Shown: positions 47,528 to 57,330 of the stretch, one piece after another
Position numbering within the stretch: the stretch's first letter is position 1
Layout: each line of letters begins with the position of its first letter
NCBI RefSeq assembly: GCF_002891295.1
Contig: NZ_LGUI01000003.1
Location: 186,001 to 250,000 of the forward strand
Source of the DNA: Streptomyces eurocidicus
GTDB lineage: Bacteria; Actinomycetota; Actinomycetes; Streptomycetales; Streptomycetaceae
Length of the DNA stretch: 64,000 nucleotides
Direction: 5' to 3'
Notes under the pieces: generated by a model
Seen by the model: the letters and a program-made list of their open reading frames with translations, nothing else
Told to the model about the DNA's origin: nothing
The model's database searches: none
Made by a program: the position numbers and the translations under genes

Positions 47528-49381
47528 TCAGCCGTCCAGGCGGCTGACGTCGCGCACCGCGCCCTTGTCCGCGCTGGTCGCCATCGCCGCGTAGGCCCGC
47601 AGCGCCGCCGAGACCTTGCGGTCGCGGTCGCGCGGCGCGTACGTACCGCCGAGCGCCTCGCGGCGGGCCGCCAGCTCCTCGTCGGGGACCAGGAGCTCGA
47701 TGGAGCGGGCCGGGATGTCGATACGGATCCGGTCGCCGTCGTGGACCAGCGCGATCGTGCCGCCCGAGGCCGCCTCGGGCGAGGCGTGGCCGATGGAGAG
47801 GCCCGAGGTGCCGCCGGAGAACCGGCCGTCGGTGACCAGGGCGCAGGACTTGCCGAGGCCGCGGCCCTTCAGGAAGGACGTCGGGTAGAGCATCTCCTGC
47901 ATGCCGGGGCCGCCCTTGGGGCCCTCGTAGCGGATGACGACGACATCGCCCTCCTTGATCTCCTTGCGGAGGATCTTGTCGACGGCCTCCTCCTGCGACT
48001 CGCAGACGACGGCCGGGCCCTCGAAGGTCCAGATCGACTCGTCGACGCCGGCCGTCTTCACGACGCAGCCGTCGACCGCCAGATTGCCCTTGAGGACGGC
48101 GAGGCCGCCGTCCTTGGAGTAGGCGTGGGCGGCGTCGCGGATGCAGCCGCCGGCGGCGTCCGTGTCCAGGGAGTCCCAGCGCTCGGACTGCGAGAAGGCG
48201 GTGGCGGAGCGGACGCAGCCGGGCGCCGCGTGCCACAGCTCGACGGCCTCGGCCGACGGCGAGCCGCCGCGCACGTCCCAGGTGCCCAGCCAGTCCTTGA
48301 TGCCCCGCGAGTGGACGGTGTGCACATCCTCGTCGAGCAGCCCGGCGCGGTAGAGCTCGCCGAGGATCGCGGGGATGCCGCCGGCCCGGTGCACGTCCTC
48401 CATGTAGTACGTGCCGCCGGGGGCGACGTTGGGGGCGACCTTGGCCAGGCAGGGCACACGGCGCGAGACCGCGTCGATGTCCTTGAGGTCGTAGTCGAGC
48501 CCGGCCTCCTGGGCGGCGGCGAGGAGGTGGAGGATCGTGTTGGTCGAGCCGCCCATGGCGATGTCGAGGGCCATGGCGTTGTCGAAGGCGGCGCGGGTGG
48601 CGATGTTGCGCGGCAGGACCGACGCGTCGTCCTGCTCGTAGTAGCGCTTGGTGATCTCGACGACCGTGCGGGCCGCGTTCTCGTACAGCGCCTTGCGGGC
48701 GGTGTGGGTGGCGAGGACGGAGCCGTTGCCCGGGAGGGAGAGGCCGATGGCCTCGGTCAGGCAGTTCATGGAGTTGGCCGTGAACATGCCGGAGCAGGAG
48801 CCGCAGGTCGGGCAGGCGTTCTCCTCGATGCGGAGGACGTCCTCGTCCGAGACGTTCTCGTCGACCGCGTCCACGATGGCGTTGATCAGGTCGAGCTTGC
48901 GGACGGTGCCGTCGACGAGGGTGGCCTGGCCGGCCTCCATCGGGCCGCCGGAGACGAAGACGACGGGGATGTTGAGGCGCAGGGCGGCCATCAGCATGCC
49001 CGGGGTGATCTTGTCGCAGTTGGAGATGCAGATCAGGGCGTCCGCGCAGTGGGCCTCGACCATGTACTCGACGGAGTCGGCGATCAGGTCGCGGGAGGGC
49101 AGGCTGTAGAGCATGCCGGCGTGGCCCATGGCGATGCCGTCGTCGACCGCGATGGTGTTGAACTCGCGGGGCACCGCGCCCGCCGCCAGGATCGCTTCGG
49201 AGACGATCCGGCCGACCGGGGCGAGGTGGGTGTGGCCGGGGACGAACTCGGTGAAGGAGTTGGCGACCGCGATGATCGGCTTGCCGATGTCGCCGCTCGC
49301 TACGCCCGAGGCGCGCATCAGGGCGCGGGCGCCCGCCATGTTGCGGCCGTGGGTGACGGTGCGGGACCTCAGCTCGGGCAT
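47528..49381 (-). CDS. ilvD: Dihydroxy-acid dehydratase
   Basis: This 617-residue enzyme makes 2-keto acids from dihydroxy acids in valine, leucine and isoleucine synthesis. The iron-sulfur cluster cysteines are in [12 protein letters not shown] and [18 protein letters not shown]. Family motifs [32 protein letters not shown] and [15 protein letters not shown] are present. ATG 49381 gives the normal length. No other ilv gene is near. Confidence 0.97.
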   Translation of the reverse strand: MPELRSRTVTHGRNMAGARALMRASGVASGDIGKPIIAVANSFTEFVPGHTHLAPVGRIVSEAILAAGAVPREFNTIAVDDGIAMGHAGMLYSLPSRDLIADSVEYMVEAHCADALICISNCDKITPGMLMAALRLNIPVVFVSGGPMEAGQATLVDGTVRKLDLINAIVDAVDENVSDEDVLRIEENACPTCGSCSGMFTANSMNCLTEAIGLSLPGNGSVLATHTARKALYENAARTVVEITKRYYEQDDASVLPRNIATRAAFDNAMALDIAMGGSTNTILHLLAAAQEAGLDYDLKDIDAVSRRVPCLAKVAPNVAPGGTYYMEDVHRAGGIPAILGELYRAGLLDEDVHTVHSRGIKDWLGTWDVRGGSPSAEAVELWHAAPGCVRSATAFSQSERWDSLDTDAAGGCIRDAAHAYSKDGGLAVLKGNLAVDGCVVKTAGVDESIWTFEGPAVVCESQEEAVDKILRKEIKEGDVVVIRYEGPKGGPGMQEMLYPTSFLKGRGLGKSCALVTDGRFSGGTSGLSIGHASPEAASGGTIALVHDGDRIRIDIPARSIELLVPDEELAARREALGGTYAPRDRDRKVSAALRAYAAMATSADKGAVRDVSRLDG

Positions 49382-49498
49382 CCTGCTCGACTCCTCGAAG
49401 TGTGTCGGCGCCGTGTATGGCGTCTTTCGAGCCTACGCCCGTGACTCAGGGGGCGGACGGAATTTCCGCGATGTGAGACGTGGGGGTGCGGGCGGTGC

Positions 49499-49695
49499 CG
49501 CTGCGCGGGGCTTTGTCCCCGCCCCGCCCCGCCGCTTCCCGAACCGGGGCGCCGGACGGGCTGAATTGTCGCCCCGAAGCCGACATCGGACGGGCGGAAA
49601 ATGCAGACCGTCCGGCGCTTGAGGACACCGCGCGGAGCGCGGAAAGGGGGCCCGGGGGCGCGGCCCCCGGTTACGGGAAGGGGCGGGTAGGGGAA
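49499..49695. repeat. Dispersed modular palindromic repeat, copy E (extended)
   Basis: It contains GCTGCGCGGGGCTTTGTCCC, two inner-arm pieces (GCGCCGGACGGGCTGA near 49550 and CCGTCCGGCGCTTGAGGAC near 49607), the ACCGCGCGGAGCGCGGAAAG module, GGGGGCGCGGCCCCC and the outer arm CGGGAAGGGGCGGGTAGGGG. It lies between ilvD and the TetR gene. The TetR stop codon (49671-49673) is inside the repeat. Confidence 0.8.
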
Positions 49696-50318
49696 GGATC
49701 CGCCCCCGCCAGATGCCGCTGCACCGCCGGCGCCACTATCCCCACCACCCGCTCCAGATCCGCCGACGCCAGCGGCTCCACCTTGATCACGTGCCGCAGC
49801 ATCGCGACGCCGACCAGATGCGCCGCCGCCAGCTCGGCCCGCAGCCGCGGATCCGGCAGTTCGAGCTCGTCGGCGATGCGGGCCACCAGCTGGGCGGTGA
49901 CGAGTTCGCGGAAGACCGTCGCGGCGGTGTCGTTGGCGACGGCGGAGCGGACGATCGCGAGGAGGGGTTCGCGGGTGGCCGGGTTCTCCCAGATGCCGAG
50001 CGTGAAGCGGGTGAGCCGCTCGCCCAGGGTGTCGTGTTCGCCCTTACGGAGGATGTCGGCCGCTTCGAGCGCGGGCGCGAAGTCCGTCTCGACGGCGGCG
50101 GCGAAGATCTTCTCCTTGGGGCCGTAGTAGTGGTGGACGAGCGCCGGGTCGACGTCCGCGCCCCTGGCGATGGCGCGGATGGACGCCTTGTCGTAGCCGC
50201 GCTCGGCGAATTCCGCGCGGGCCGCCGTAAGGATGCGCTCACGGGCGCCGGGGCCGCCGGTGTCCTTACGGACGGGACGGCCGCGCTTCTTCGGGGCGCC
50301 GGCGGCGGGGGCGGTCAT
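49671..50318 (-). CDS. TetR-family regulator
   Basis: This 215-residue regulator has a basic head ([10 protein letters not shown]), a TetR HTH ([24 protein letters not shown], then [20 protein letters not shown]) and a helical ligand domain like the TetR_C_17 group. ATG 50318 overlaps the stop of the sugar isomerase (ATGA), so the two are coupled. The last residues (about SPTRPFP) and the stop are encoded by the dispersed repeat, so the natural C-terminus has probably been altered. Confidence 0.9.
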   Translation of the reverse strand: MTAPAAGAPKKRGRPVRKDTGGPGARERILTAARAEFAERGYDKASIRAIARGADVDPALVHHYYGPKEKIFAAAVETDFAPALEAADILRKGEHDTLGERLTRFTLGIWENPATREPLLAIVRSAVANDTAATVFRELVTAQLVARIADELELPDPRLRAELAAAHLVGVAMLRHVIKVEPLASADLERVVGIVAPAVQRHLAGADPSPTRPFP

Positions 50319-51139
50319 GCGCGCGGCACACCGGTCGGGGAAGCGAGGTGCAGACGGGTGAAGGCCAGGGCCTCGGCCAGATCGGCCTCGCGCTCCGCGG
50401 TGGACATCGCGCGGCGGGTGTTGACCTCGATGACCACATGACCGTCGAAGCCGCTGACCGCGAGGCGCTCCAGCAGCTCGGCGCACGGCTGCCGGCCCCG
50501 GCCGGGCACGAGGTGCTCGTCCTTGGCGGAGCCGTTGCCGTCGGCGAGGTGGATGTGGGCGAGCCGGTCGCCCATCCGGTCGATCATCTGGAGGGCGTCC
50601 GTGCGGGCGGTCGCCGTGTGCGAGAGGTCGACGGTGAAGTGGCGGTAGTCGTCCTTGGTGACGTCCCAGTCGGGGGCGTAGGCGAGCATCTCGCGGTCGC
50701 GGTAGCGCCAGGGGTACATGTTCTCGACGGCGAAGCGGACGTCGGTCTCGTCGGCCATCCGCCACAGGCCGCGGACGAACTCCCGCGCGTACCCCCGCTG
50801 CCAGCGGAAGGGCGGGTGGACGACGACGGTGCTCGCGCCGAGCTTCTCGGCGGCCGCGCGGGCGCGCTGGAGCTTGACCCAGGGGTCCGTGGACCAGACC
50901 CGCTGGGTGATCAGCAGGCAGGGCGCGTGCACGGCCAGGATCGGCACCTGGTGGTAGTCGGACAGCCGGCGGAGCGCCTCGATGTCCTGGCTGACGGGGT
51001 CGGTCCACACCATGACCTCGACGCCGTCGTAGCCCAGGCGCGCGGCGATCTCGAAGGCCGCCGCCGTCGACTCCGGGTAGACCGAGGCGGTGGACAGCGC
51101 GACCTTCGCATCCGGGATGCGCACCACTGGCTCTGTCAC
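50315..51139 (-). CDS. Sugar phosphate isomerase/epimerase-like TIM-barrel protein
   Basis: This 274-residue protein belongs to the AP-endonuclease-2 superfamily. Metal-ligand segments are [14 protein letters not shown] (His), [10 protein letters not shown] (Glu), [10 protein letters not shown] (Asp, His), [11 protein letters not shown] (His) and [11 protein letters not shown] (Glu). The substrate is unknown. GTG 51139 has a weak ribosome site. It ends overlapping the TetR start, and the regulator may control this gene. Confidence 0.88.
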   Translation of the reverse strand: MTEPVVRIPDAKVALSTASVYPESTAAAFEIAARLGYDGVEVMVWTDPVSQDIEALRRLSDYHQVPILAVHAPCLLITQRVWSTDPWVKLQRARAAAEKLGASTVVVHPPFRWQRGYAREFVRGLWRMADETDVRFAVENMYPWRYRDREMLAYAPDWDVTKDDYRHFTVDLSHTATARTDALQMIDRMGDRLAHIHLADGNGSAKDEHLVPGRGRQPCAELLERLAVSGFDGHVVIEVNTRRAMSTAEREADLAEALAFTRLHLASPTGVPRA

Positions 51140-51317
51140 GAGGGACAGCGTACGACCGCCTTCCGCGCCGCGTGGCGGGTGCCTCCCATGTGGCGGAACC
51201 GCCACGGGTCGTCCTTACGGACGCCCGGGACGGTTCACGGCGTGGCCGGGGACGACCGTAAGGCGGCTCGGCCGGTTCACCGGGCGGCCACGGGGGCGGG
51301 GCCCGGGCCGTACGCCG

Positions 51318-52250
51318 CTAGCCGACGGGCAGGTGGTCGAGCCTGCGCAGGATGACGCCCTCGCGCAGCGCCCAGGGGCAGATGTCCAGCTCGTCGACGC
51401 CGAAGAGATCCATCGCCGCCTCGGCGACGAGCGCCCCGGCCAGCAGCTGGGGGGCGCGGCCCGCCGACACTCCGGGCAGCGCGCCGCGCCGCTGGGCGGT
51501 CATCCCGGCGAGCCTGGGCACCCACTCCTCCAGGGCCTCGCGGGTGAGCGAGCGCGAGGCGTAGACCCCTTCGACGGAGCGGGGGGCGCCCGCGATCCGG
51601 GCCAGCTGTTTGAAGGTCTTGGAGGTGGCCACGGTCCGGTCGGGCGCGCCGAGCCGGGCGAAGTCGCCGACGATCCGGGCGATCTGCGCCCGTACGTGCC
51701 GGCGCAGGGCCCGTACGTCGGTGGGGTCGGGCGGGTCGCCGGGGAGCCAGGCGGAGGTGAGCCGGCCGGCGCCCAGGGGCAGCGAGGCGGCCGTGTCGGG
51801 TTCCTCGTCGAGGCCGTAGGCGATCTCCAGGGAGCCGCCGCCGATGTCCAGGACGAGGAGCTTCCCCGCCGACCAGCCGAACCACCGGCGGGCGGCCAGG
51901 AACGTCAGCCGTGCCTCCTCCTCGCCGCTCAGGACGGTGAGGGTGACCCCGGTCTCCTTCTCGACGCGGGCCAGGACGGTGTCGGCGTTGGCGGCCTCGC
52001 GGACGGCGGAGGTGGCGAAGGGGAGGACATCCTCGCAGCCCTTGTCCTCGGCGGCCTGAAGCGCACCCTGGACCACGTCGACGAGGCGGTCTATGCCCGC
52101 GTCGCTGATCGCGCCGCCCTCGTCGAGGAGCTCCGCGAGGCGCAGCTCGGCCTTGTGGGAGTAGGCGGGCAGCGGGCAGGCCCCGGGATGCGCGTCCACC
52201 ACCAGCAGGTGGACCGTGTTCGAACCCACGTCAAGGACACCGAGTCTCAT
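51318..52250 (-). CDS. Ppx/GppA-family phosphatase
   Basis: This 310-residue ASKHA-fold enzyme would act on polyphosphate ends or pppGpp. It has [20 protein letters not shown] at the N-terminus, [19 protein letters not shown] and [16 protein letters not shown] for nucleotide and phosphate binding. Its length, about 310 residues, is that of the short actinobacterial Ppx1/Ppx2 class. ATG 52250 is divergent from the Cys-rich gene with a 45-bp gap. Confidence 0.93.
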   Translation of the reverse strand: MRLGVLDVGSNTVHLLVVDAHPGACPLPAYSHKAELRLAELLDEGGAISDAGIDRLVDVVQGALQAAEDKGCEDVLPFATSAVREAANADTVLARVEKETGVTLTVLSGEEEARLTFLAARRWFGWSAGKLLVLDIGGGSLEIAYGLDEEPDTAASLPLGAGRLTSAWLPGDPPDPTDVRALRRHVRAQIARIVGDFARLGAPDRTVATSKTFKQLARIAGAPRSVEGVYASRSLTREALEEWVPRLAGMTAQRRGALPGVSAGRAPQLLAGALVAEAAMDLFGVDELDICPWALREGVILRRLDHLPVG

Positions 52251-52295
52251 GGCCTGAACGCTACTGCGGCGCCCGGGGGCGCATAGTCTTGAGGG

Positions 52296-53132
52296 GTGGC
52301 AAAGACGAAGAAGGCGAAGCCGGGCAAAAAGCGCGAGAAGGCCGTCGAGATCTCCCGTGACCGGGTCGCCGGGGACCAGGCGCGGGTCTCGGACGAGGTC
52401 GGGCTCGACTTCGCGCGCGCCTGGGTCGAGTTTCCCGACCCCGCCGACGACGAGCAGGTCTTCCGCTGCGACCTGACCTGGCTCACCTCCCGCTGGAGCT
52501 GCATCTTCGGCAGCGGCTGCCAGGGCATCCAGGCGGGCCGCGCCGACGACGGCTGCTGCACGCTGGGCGCGCACTTCTCGGACGAGGACGACGAGCGGCG
52601 CGTCGCCGGGTACGTGGCGCGCCTCACCCCCGAGATGTGGCAGTTCCACGAGGTGGGGACGGACAGCGGCTGGACCCAGCTCGACGAGGACGGCGAGCGG
52701 CAGACGCGCCGCTGGCAGGGCTCGTGCATCTTCCAGAACCGGCCGGGCTTCGCGGGCGGCGCGGGCTGCTCGCTGCACATCCTGGCGCTCAAGGAGGGCC
52801 GGGAGCCGCTGGAGACGAAGCCGGACGTCTGCTGGCAGCTGCCCGTGCGCCGCACGTACGACTGGATCGACCGGCCGGACGACACCCGGATCCTCCAGGT
52901 CTCGATCGGTGAGTACGACCGCCGTGGGTGGGGTCCGGGCGGGCACGACCTGCACTGGTGGTGCACGTCGGCGACGTCCGCGCACGGCGCGGGCGACCCG
53001 GTGTACGTCACGTACCGGCCGGAGCTGACCGAGCTGATGGGCAAGAAGGCGTACGCCCGCCTGGTCGAGCTCTGCGAGGAGCGGATGGCTTCGCTGCTGC
53101 CGATGGCGCCGCACCCGGCCGACGCGCGCTGA
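52296..53132 (+). CDS. Cysteine-rich conserved hypothetical protein
   Basis: This 278-residue cytoplasmic protein has a Lys-rich head and many cysteines: [45 protein letters not shown] and HWWCTS. The CxxxxxC and CC sets near residues 58-88 recall YkgJ-type metal or Fe-S proteins, but the match is loose. GTG 52296 starts it. The function is unknown. Confidence 0.78.
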   Translation: MAKTKKAKPGKKREKAVEISRDRVAGDQARVSDEVGLDFARAWVEFPDPADDEQVFRCDLTWLTSRWSCIFGSGCQGIQAGRADDGCCTLGAHFSDEDDERRVAGYVARLTPEMWQFHEVGTDSGWTQLDEDGERQTRRWQGSCIFQNRPGFAGGAGCSLHILALKEGREPLETKPDVCWQLPVRRTYDWIDRPDDTRILQVSIGEYDRRGWGPGGHDLHWWCTSATSAHGAGDPVYVTYRPELTELMGKKAYARLVELCEERMASLLPMAPHPADAR

Positions 53133-53196
53133 CGCGGTCCGGCCTCCGGCGGACGCGCGGCGGCCTCCCGGGGGCGGGCGCGGGCGGGCGCTGAAC

Positions 53197-53223
53197 CCGT
53201 CCCCCGTCCCCCGTCCCCCGTCC
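53197..53223. repeat. Four-copy CCCGTCC tandem repeat
   Basis: CCCGTCC repeats about four times in tandem after the Cys-rich gene. The surrounding 268 bp to the next stop is GC-rich with no credible gene. Confidence 0.6.
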
Positions 53224-53400
53224 GCACGGGAACGTCCCGTGTCCGGCCGGGACCTGCCGCGACCGCCCCTGCCAGGGCTACGGGTCTACCGCCGCTGCCC
53301 CGTCCCGGACTCCCACTGCCCTGTCCCGGACTCCCGCGCGGGACCGCCTCCCGGCCCCGGCCACCGGCACCGCGCCCCTTGACCGCCGACCGCACTCCCG

Positions 53401-55020
53401 TCACGACGCCGGGGTCGGCCCCGGTGGCTGTGGTGTCGGGTCCGGCGGGGGCGGTGACGGGCGTGGTGGGCTCGGGGAGGGCTCCGGGGCCCTGCCCTGA
53501 CCCTCGATCGTGACCACCCCGCCGCCCGGCGCCACGGCCACGCGGGCGCTCCAGCGGCCGACGGGCTCGCTCGCGTGGTCGACGGTGACGACGACCGTAA
53601 GGGACTGCCCGGGGCGCAGCACGCCTCCGGTGCGGCTCAGGCGCAGCCAGGGCGCGTCGGTCGTCATCGACCAGACGACGGGCTCGCCGCCGCTCGCCCT
53701 GAGGGTGATCAGTGTGGTGGTGCCGCTCGGCTGCGCCTCGATCGTGAGCCTGCCGGGGCCCGGCGCGGGCGCGGGCGGCGGACCGCCGGGCGCCGGGGCC
53801 GCGCTCGCCCCGGCCGAGGGCGTGGCGCTGCCGGAGGGCGGGGCGGGCACGGGTCTGCCGTCCGGTCCGACCACGGTGACGGAGACGTCGGCCGCCCGGG
53901 GCGCGGTCAGCGCCCGCGAATCGAACGTCTTCCGGGCCGGGCCCCGCCCGTCGAACGGATACTGCGCCGTGCCACCGGTCTCCTCGGCGGAGACCGCGGC
54001 GGGTTCCTGGCTCTCGCCGGTCTCCGGCGCACCCCGGTAGGCGGCCCACAGGGCCAGTACGGGCGCGGCGACGACGGTGGCGACGACGGTGGTCGTGAGG
54101 GCCCGGCTGCGCAGCCGCCCACGCCGGGCCACCCGGTCCTTGGGGTCCTGGGGGAAGCCCCGGCGGTCGAAGCGCGGGGTGGGCGGGGCGGCGGAGCCGC
54201 GCTGCCGGTAAGCGGCCAGGGCGTCCAGCATGGCGGCGTGCACGGCGGCGACGGGCGCCTCGGCGACGGGCAGGGCGGCGGACGACGCGGGTGTTCCGGG
54301 CCAGGGTTCGCCGGCGGTGGCGCGCTCGGCGGTGCGCCGGCAGTCGGCGCAGTCGTCGACATGGCGCACGAGCTCGCGGCGGAGGGCGGCGCCCAGCAGG
54401 ATCTGGGCGTCGCCGGAGAAGCGGGAGACGACCGGGCAGTGGCCCGACTCCACGACGGCCAGCGCCGTCCGGGTCCGCTCGACCTCGCAGGCCGCGCTGG
54501 AGAGCAGGGCGCGGGCGGCGTCCGGCTCCAGTCTGAGGACGGCCGCGACCTCCTGGGGGGAGAGGCCGTGGCGCACGGCCAGTTCGAGGGCCTCGCGCTG
54601 CTCGGCGGTGGTCCCGGCGGCCTCGGGCCAGGCGAGCAGGGCGAGCTCCTCGCGCCGGGCCCGGGGGACGCCGGTGTCGGCGGGGGCGGCGGCTCCGGCG
54701 CCCTGGGCCATGAGGCGGCGCAGGCAGGCCCAGCGGGCGAGGGCGTAGAGCCAGGAGCGGCGGAGGTCGGCGCCCGCGGGGGAACGGTCGGCGCGCCGCT
54801 CGGCGAGGGCGAGGACCTCGCCGAGCGCGGCGATGGCCGCGTCGTGCTCGCACAGCACCGAGAGGCAGTAGGTGAACAGGCCGTCGACATGGGATTCGTA
54901 CGGGACAGGCGGCCGCTGGACGAGCGTTTCCTGGTCCGTGCGGACGGCGCGCGGCGCACCGCGCTGGGCACGGTGCGCGCCGGTGGCGTGCGTAGGGTGC
55001 TCGGGCCTCCTGGTCATCAT
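53401..55020 (-). CDS. Sigma-like / zinc-finger / BACON membrane protein
   Basis: This 539-residue multi-domain protein has an N-terminal region resembling sigma-70 regions 2 and 4 (about residues 40-165, LFTYCLSVLCEHDAAIAAL and LSPQEVAAVLRLEPDAARA). A zinc-finger-like anti-sigma motif follows (VRHVDDCADCRRTAERA), then a membrane helix (ALTTTVVATVVAAPVLALWAAY), a linker and a BACON-type beta domain (LTIEAQPSGTTTLITLRASG, VWSMTTDAPWLRLSRTGGVL). The tail is Pro-rich. It joins sigma-like and anti-sigma features in one chain. ATG 55020 or ATG 55017 is the likely start. Confidence 0.82.
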   Translation of the reverse strand: MMTRRPEHPTHATGAHRAQRGAPRAVRTDQETLVQRPPVPYESHVDGLFTYCLSVLCEHDAAIAALGEVLALAERRADRSPAGADLRRSWLYALARWACLRRLMAQGAGAAAPADTGVPRARREELALLAWPEAAGTTAEQREALELAVRHGLSPQEVAAVLRLEPDAARALLSSAACEVERTRTALAVVESGHCPVVSRFSGDAQILLGAALRRELVRHVDDCADCRRTAERATAGEPWPGTPASSAALPVAEAPVAAVHAAMLDALAAYRQRGSAAPPTPRFDRRGFPQDPKDRVARRGRLRSRALTTTVVATVVAAPVLALWAAYRGAPETGESQEPAAVSAEETGGTAQYPFDGRGPARKTFDSRALTAPRAADVSVTVVGPDGRPVPAPPSGSATPSAGASAAPAPGGPPPAPAPGPGRLTIEAQPSGTTTLITLRASGGEPVVWSMTTDAPWLRLSRTGGVLRPGQSLTVVVTVDHASEPVGRWSARVAVAPGGGVVTIEGQGRAPEPSPSPPRPSPPPPDPTPQPPGPTPAS

Positions 55021-55157
55021 CCCGGCGACGGTAGGCGGGTGAGGGGTGCCCGCTCGCGCCGCAGACACAGGATTAACCCGTTCGGGTGGTCTTCTCGCTC
55101 AAAGGGGGACAGGAGGAGGTCATTCCGCATGCGCCTGGGCCCGGCGTGGAAGCGGCG

Positions 55158-55183
55158 GCGACTCGTACGCGCGCACGAGTCGC
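55158..55183. other. Hairpin in the 747-bp gap before radA
   Basis: GCGACTCGT and ACGAGTCGC pair with an 8-base loop. The gap from 55021 to 55767 has no credible gene. It holds this stem, the 100-bp tandem repeat and the 38-bp palindrome. Confidence 0.6.
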
Positions 55184-55260
55184 CTGGTCCGGGGGCCGCG
55201 GGGGCAGGCGGGGCCTGCCGGGGGCCTGCGAGGGTCGGCAGGCGGGGGGCCGCCGGGCTT

Positions 55261-55513
55261 TGAGGGATCCGCCGAGGCCGATCAGCAACCTGCGGCGAAC
55301 CCTGCCGGGGCCACGCAGCCCCGGCCGGGCCCGCGCGGGACCGACGGGACCTGCCGGACCTTGAGGGACCCGCCGAAACCGATCAGCAACCTGCGGCGAA
55401 CCCTGCCGGGCCACGTAGACCCGGCAGGGCCCGCGCGGGACCGACACGACCTACCGGACCTTGAGGGACCCACCGAAACTGATCAGCAACCTGCGGCGAA
55501 CCCTGCCGGGCCC
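55261..55513. repeat. 100-bp tandem repeat, about 2.5 copies
   Basis: Units start at TGAGGGA at 55261, 55362 and 55462, so periods are 101 and 100 bp. The third copy is cut after about 52 bases. Each unit holds GATCAGCAACCTGCGGCGAA, CCCTGCCGGG and a self-complementary GGCCCGCGCGGGACC. Copies differ by a few substitutions. No frame is open with good codon bias across all copies. Confidence 0.85.
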
Positions 55514-55662
55514 GCAAGGCCCGACGGGCCAGGCAGAACCTGAAGGAACTCGCCGACGCCGACCGGCGGCCGGTCCCGGATCTCGCCGGGCCACGCAGCC
55601 TCCCTCCCACGCCCGAGCCGCCCAGGCCGCCAGAGGGGCCCGGGCCGCCCGCCCCGCCCGAG

Positions 55663-55700
55663 GGGCGCAGGAGGGGCCCGGCCGGGCCCCTCCTGCGCCC
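55663..55700. repeat. 38-bp perfect palindrome upstream of radA
   Basis: GGGCGCAGGAGGGGCCCGG is followed directly by its complement. It lies 68 bp before the radA ATG and can form a cruciform or a very stable terminator hairpin. TACGGT (55755-55760) is a possible -10 element eight bases before the ATG, which would make radA mRNA leaderless. Confidence 0.8.
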
Positions 55701-55767
55701 GTCCCCGCCGGGGCCCGCACAAGATCCGCACCCCCACCTGTCAGTGCCCCCCGCTACGGTGACCCCC

Positions 55768-57201
55768 ATGGCTGCCCGTACCCGCACGTCCGCCAAGGAC
55801 CGGCCCTCCTACCGCTGCACCGAGTGCGGCTGGACCACCGCCAAGTGGCTCGGCCGCTGCCCCGAGTGCCAGGCGTGGGGCACGGTCGAGGAGTCCGGCG
55901 CGCCCGCCGTCCGTACGACGGCGCCCGGCCGGGTCACGTCGGCCGCGCTGCCCATCGCGCAGGTGGACGGCCGACAGGCCACCGCGCGCAGCACCGGCGT
56001 GGCCGAGCTGGACCGTGTGCTGGGCGGCGGCCTGGTGCCGGGGGCCGTCGTGCTGCTCGCGGGCGAGCCCGGTGTCGGCAAGTCGACGCTCCTGCTGGAC
56101 GTCGCCGCCAAGGCCGCCTCCGACGAGCACCGCACGCTCTATGTGACGGGCGAGGAGTCCGCGAGCCAGGTCAGAATGCGCGCCGACCGCATCGGGGCGC
56201 TCTCCGACCACCTCTACCTCGCCGCGGAGACCGACCTCTCCGCCGTCCTCGGACACCTCGACTCCGTCAAGCCGTCCCTGCTGATCATGGACTCGGTGCA
56301 GACGGTGGCCTCCCCGGAGATCGACGGCGCGCCCGGCGGGATGGCCCAGGTGCGTGAGGTCGCCGGCGCCCTGATCCGCGCCTCGAAGGAGCGCGGCATG
56401 GCGACGCTCCTGGTCGGCCACGTCACCAAGGACGGTGCCATCGCGGGCCCCCGGCTGCTGGAGCACCTGGTCGACGTGGTGCTGAGCTTCGAGGGCGACC
56501 GGCACGCCCGGCTGCGCCTGGTGCGCGGTGTGAAGAACCGCTACGGCGCGACGGACGAGGTCGGCTGCTTCGAGCTGCACGACGAGGGCATCGTCGGGCT
56601 GACCGACCCCAGCGGCCTGTTCCTGACCCGGCGCGCCGAGCCCGTCCCCGGCACCTGCCTCACGGTGACCCTGGAGGGCCGCCGCCCCCTGGTGGCCGAG
56701 GTGCAGGCACTCACGGTCGACTCGCAGATCCCCTCGCCCCGCCGCACCACCTCCGGCCTGGAGACGTCCCGGGTGTCGATGATGCTCGCCGTCCTGGAGC
56801 AGCGCGGCAAGATCAGCGCCCTCGGCAAGCGCGACATCTACAGCGCCACGGTGGGCGGGGTGAAGCTGTCCGAGCCCGCCGCCGACCTGGCCGTGGCGCT
56901 CGCCCTGGCCAGCGCCGCCAGCGACACCCCGCTGCCGAAGAACCTGGTGGCCATCGGCGAGGTCGGGCTCGCGGGCGAGGTCCGGCGCGTCACGGGCGTG
57001 CAGCGGCGACTGGCCGAGGCGGCCCGGCTGGGGTTCACCCACGCGCTGGTGCCGGGCGACCCCGGGAAGGTGCCGAGCGGGATGCGGGTCCTGGAGGTGG
57101 CCGACATAGGCGAGGCGCTTCGAGTGCTTCCCAAGCGGGTACCCCGGGAGAACCGGCGCAAAGCCGGGGCGGACGCACCGCCCGAGGAGAGCCCTCTCTG
57201 A
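55768..57201 (+). CDS. radA: DNA repair ATPase RadA
   Basis: This 477-residue RecA-like helicase acts in recombination intermediates. It has a zinc finger with Cys17, Cys20, Cys31 and Cys34 (CTECGWTTAKWLGRCPEC), Walker A GEPGVGKST, Walker B SLLIMDSVQT, the RadA-specific KNRYG motif (VKNRYGATDE) and a C-terminal Lon-like domain (AIGEVGLAGEVRRV). No Shine-Dalgarno sequence precedes ATG 55768. It is followed by disA, as in many actinobacteria and in B. subtilis. Confidence 0.97.
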   Translation: MAARTRTSAKDRPSYRCTECGWTTAKWLGRCPECQAWGTVEESGAPAVRTTAPGRVTSAALPIAQVDGRQATARSTGVAELDRVLGGGLVPGAVVLLAGEPGVGKSTLLLDVAAKAASDEHRTLYVTGEESASQVRMRADRIGALSDHLYLAAETDLSAVLGHLDSVKPSLLIMDSVQTVASPEIDGAPGGMAQVREVAGALIRASKERGMATLLVGHVTKDGAIAGPRLLEHLVDVVLSFEGDRHARLRLVRGVKNRYGATDEVGCFELHDEGIVGLTDPSGLFLTRRAEPVPGTCLTVTLEGRRPLVAEVQALTVDSQIPSPRRTTSGLETSRVSMMLAVLEQRGKISALGKRDIYSATVGGVKLSEPAADLAVALALASAASDTPLPKNLVAIGEVGLAGEVRRVTGVQRRLAEAARLGFTHALVPGDPGKVPSGMRVLEVADIGEALRVLPKRVPRENRRKAGADAPPEESPL

Positions 57202-57330
57202 ACCGGAAGGGAGCCCTCTTTAATAGGCTGGGCGCCGGAATACGCCAGTAGACTTCGCCCTGGTCTCGCCCGTACGTACGGACAGCAGGGCGGCCTGCGG
57301 CACCGTTGACCTTGCGACCGGAGGAGTGCA

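Noticed and set aside
55261..55513. CRISPR array
   Set aside because: The repeats are direct tandem units of 100 bp with no unique spacers and no cas genes nearby.
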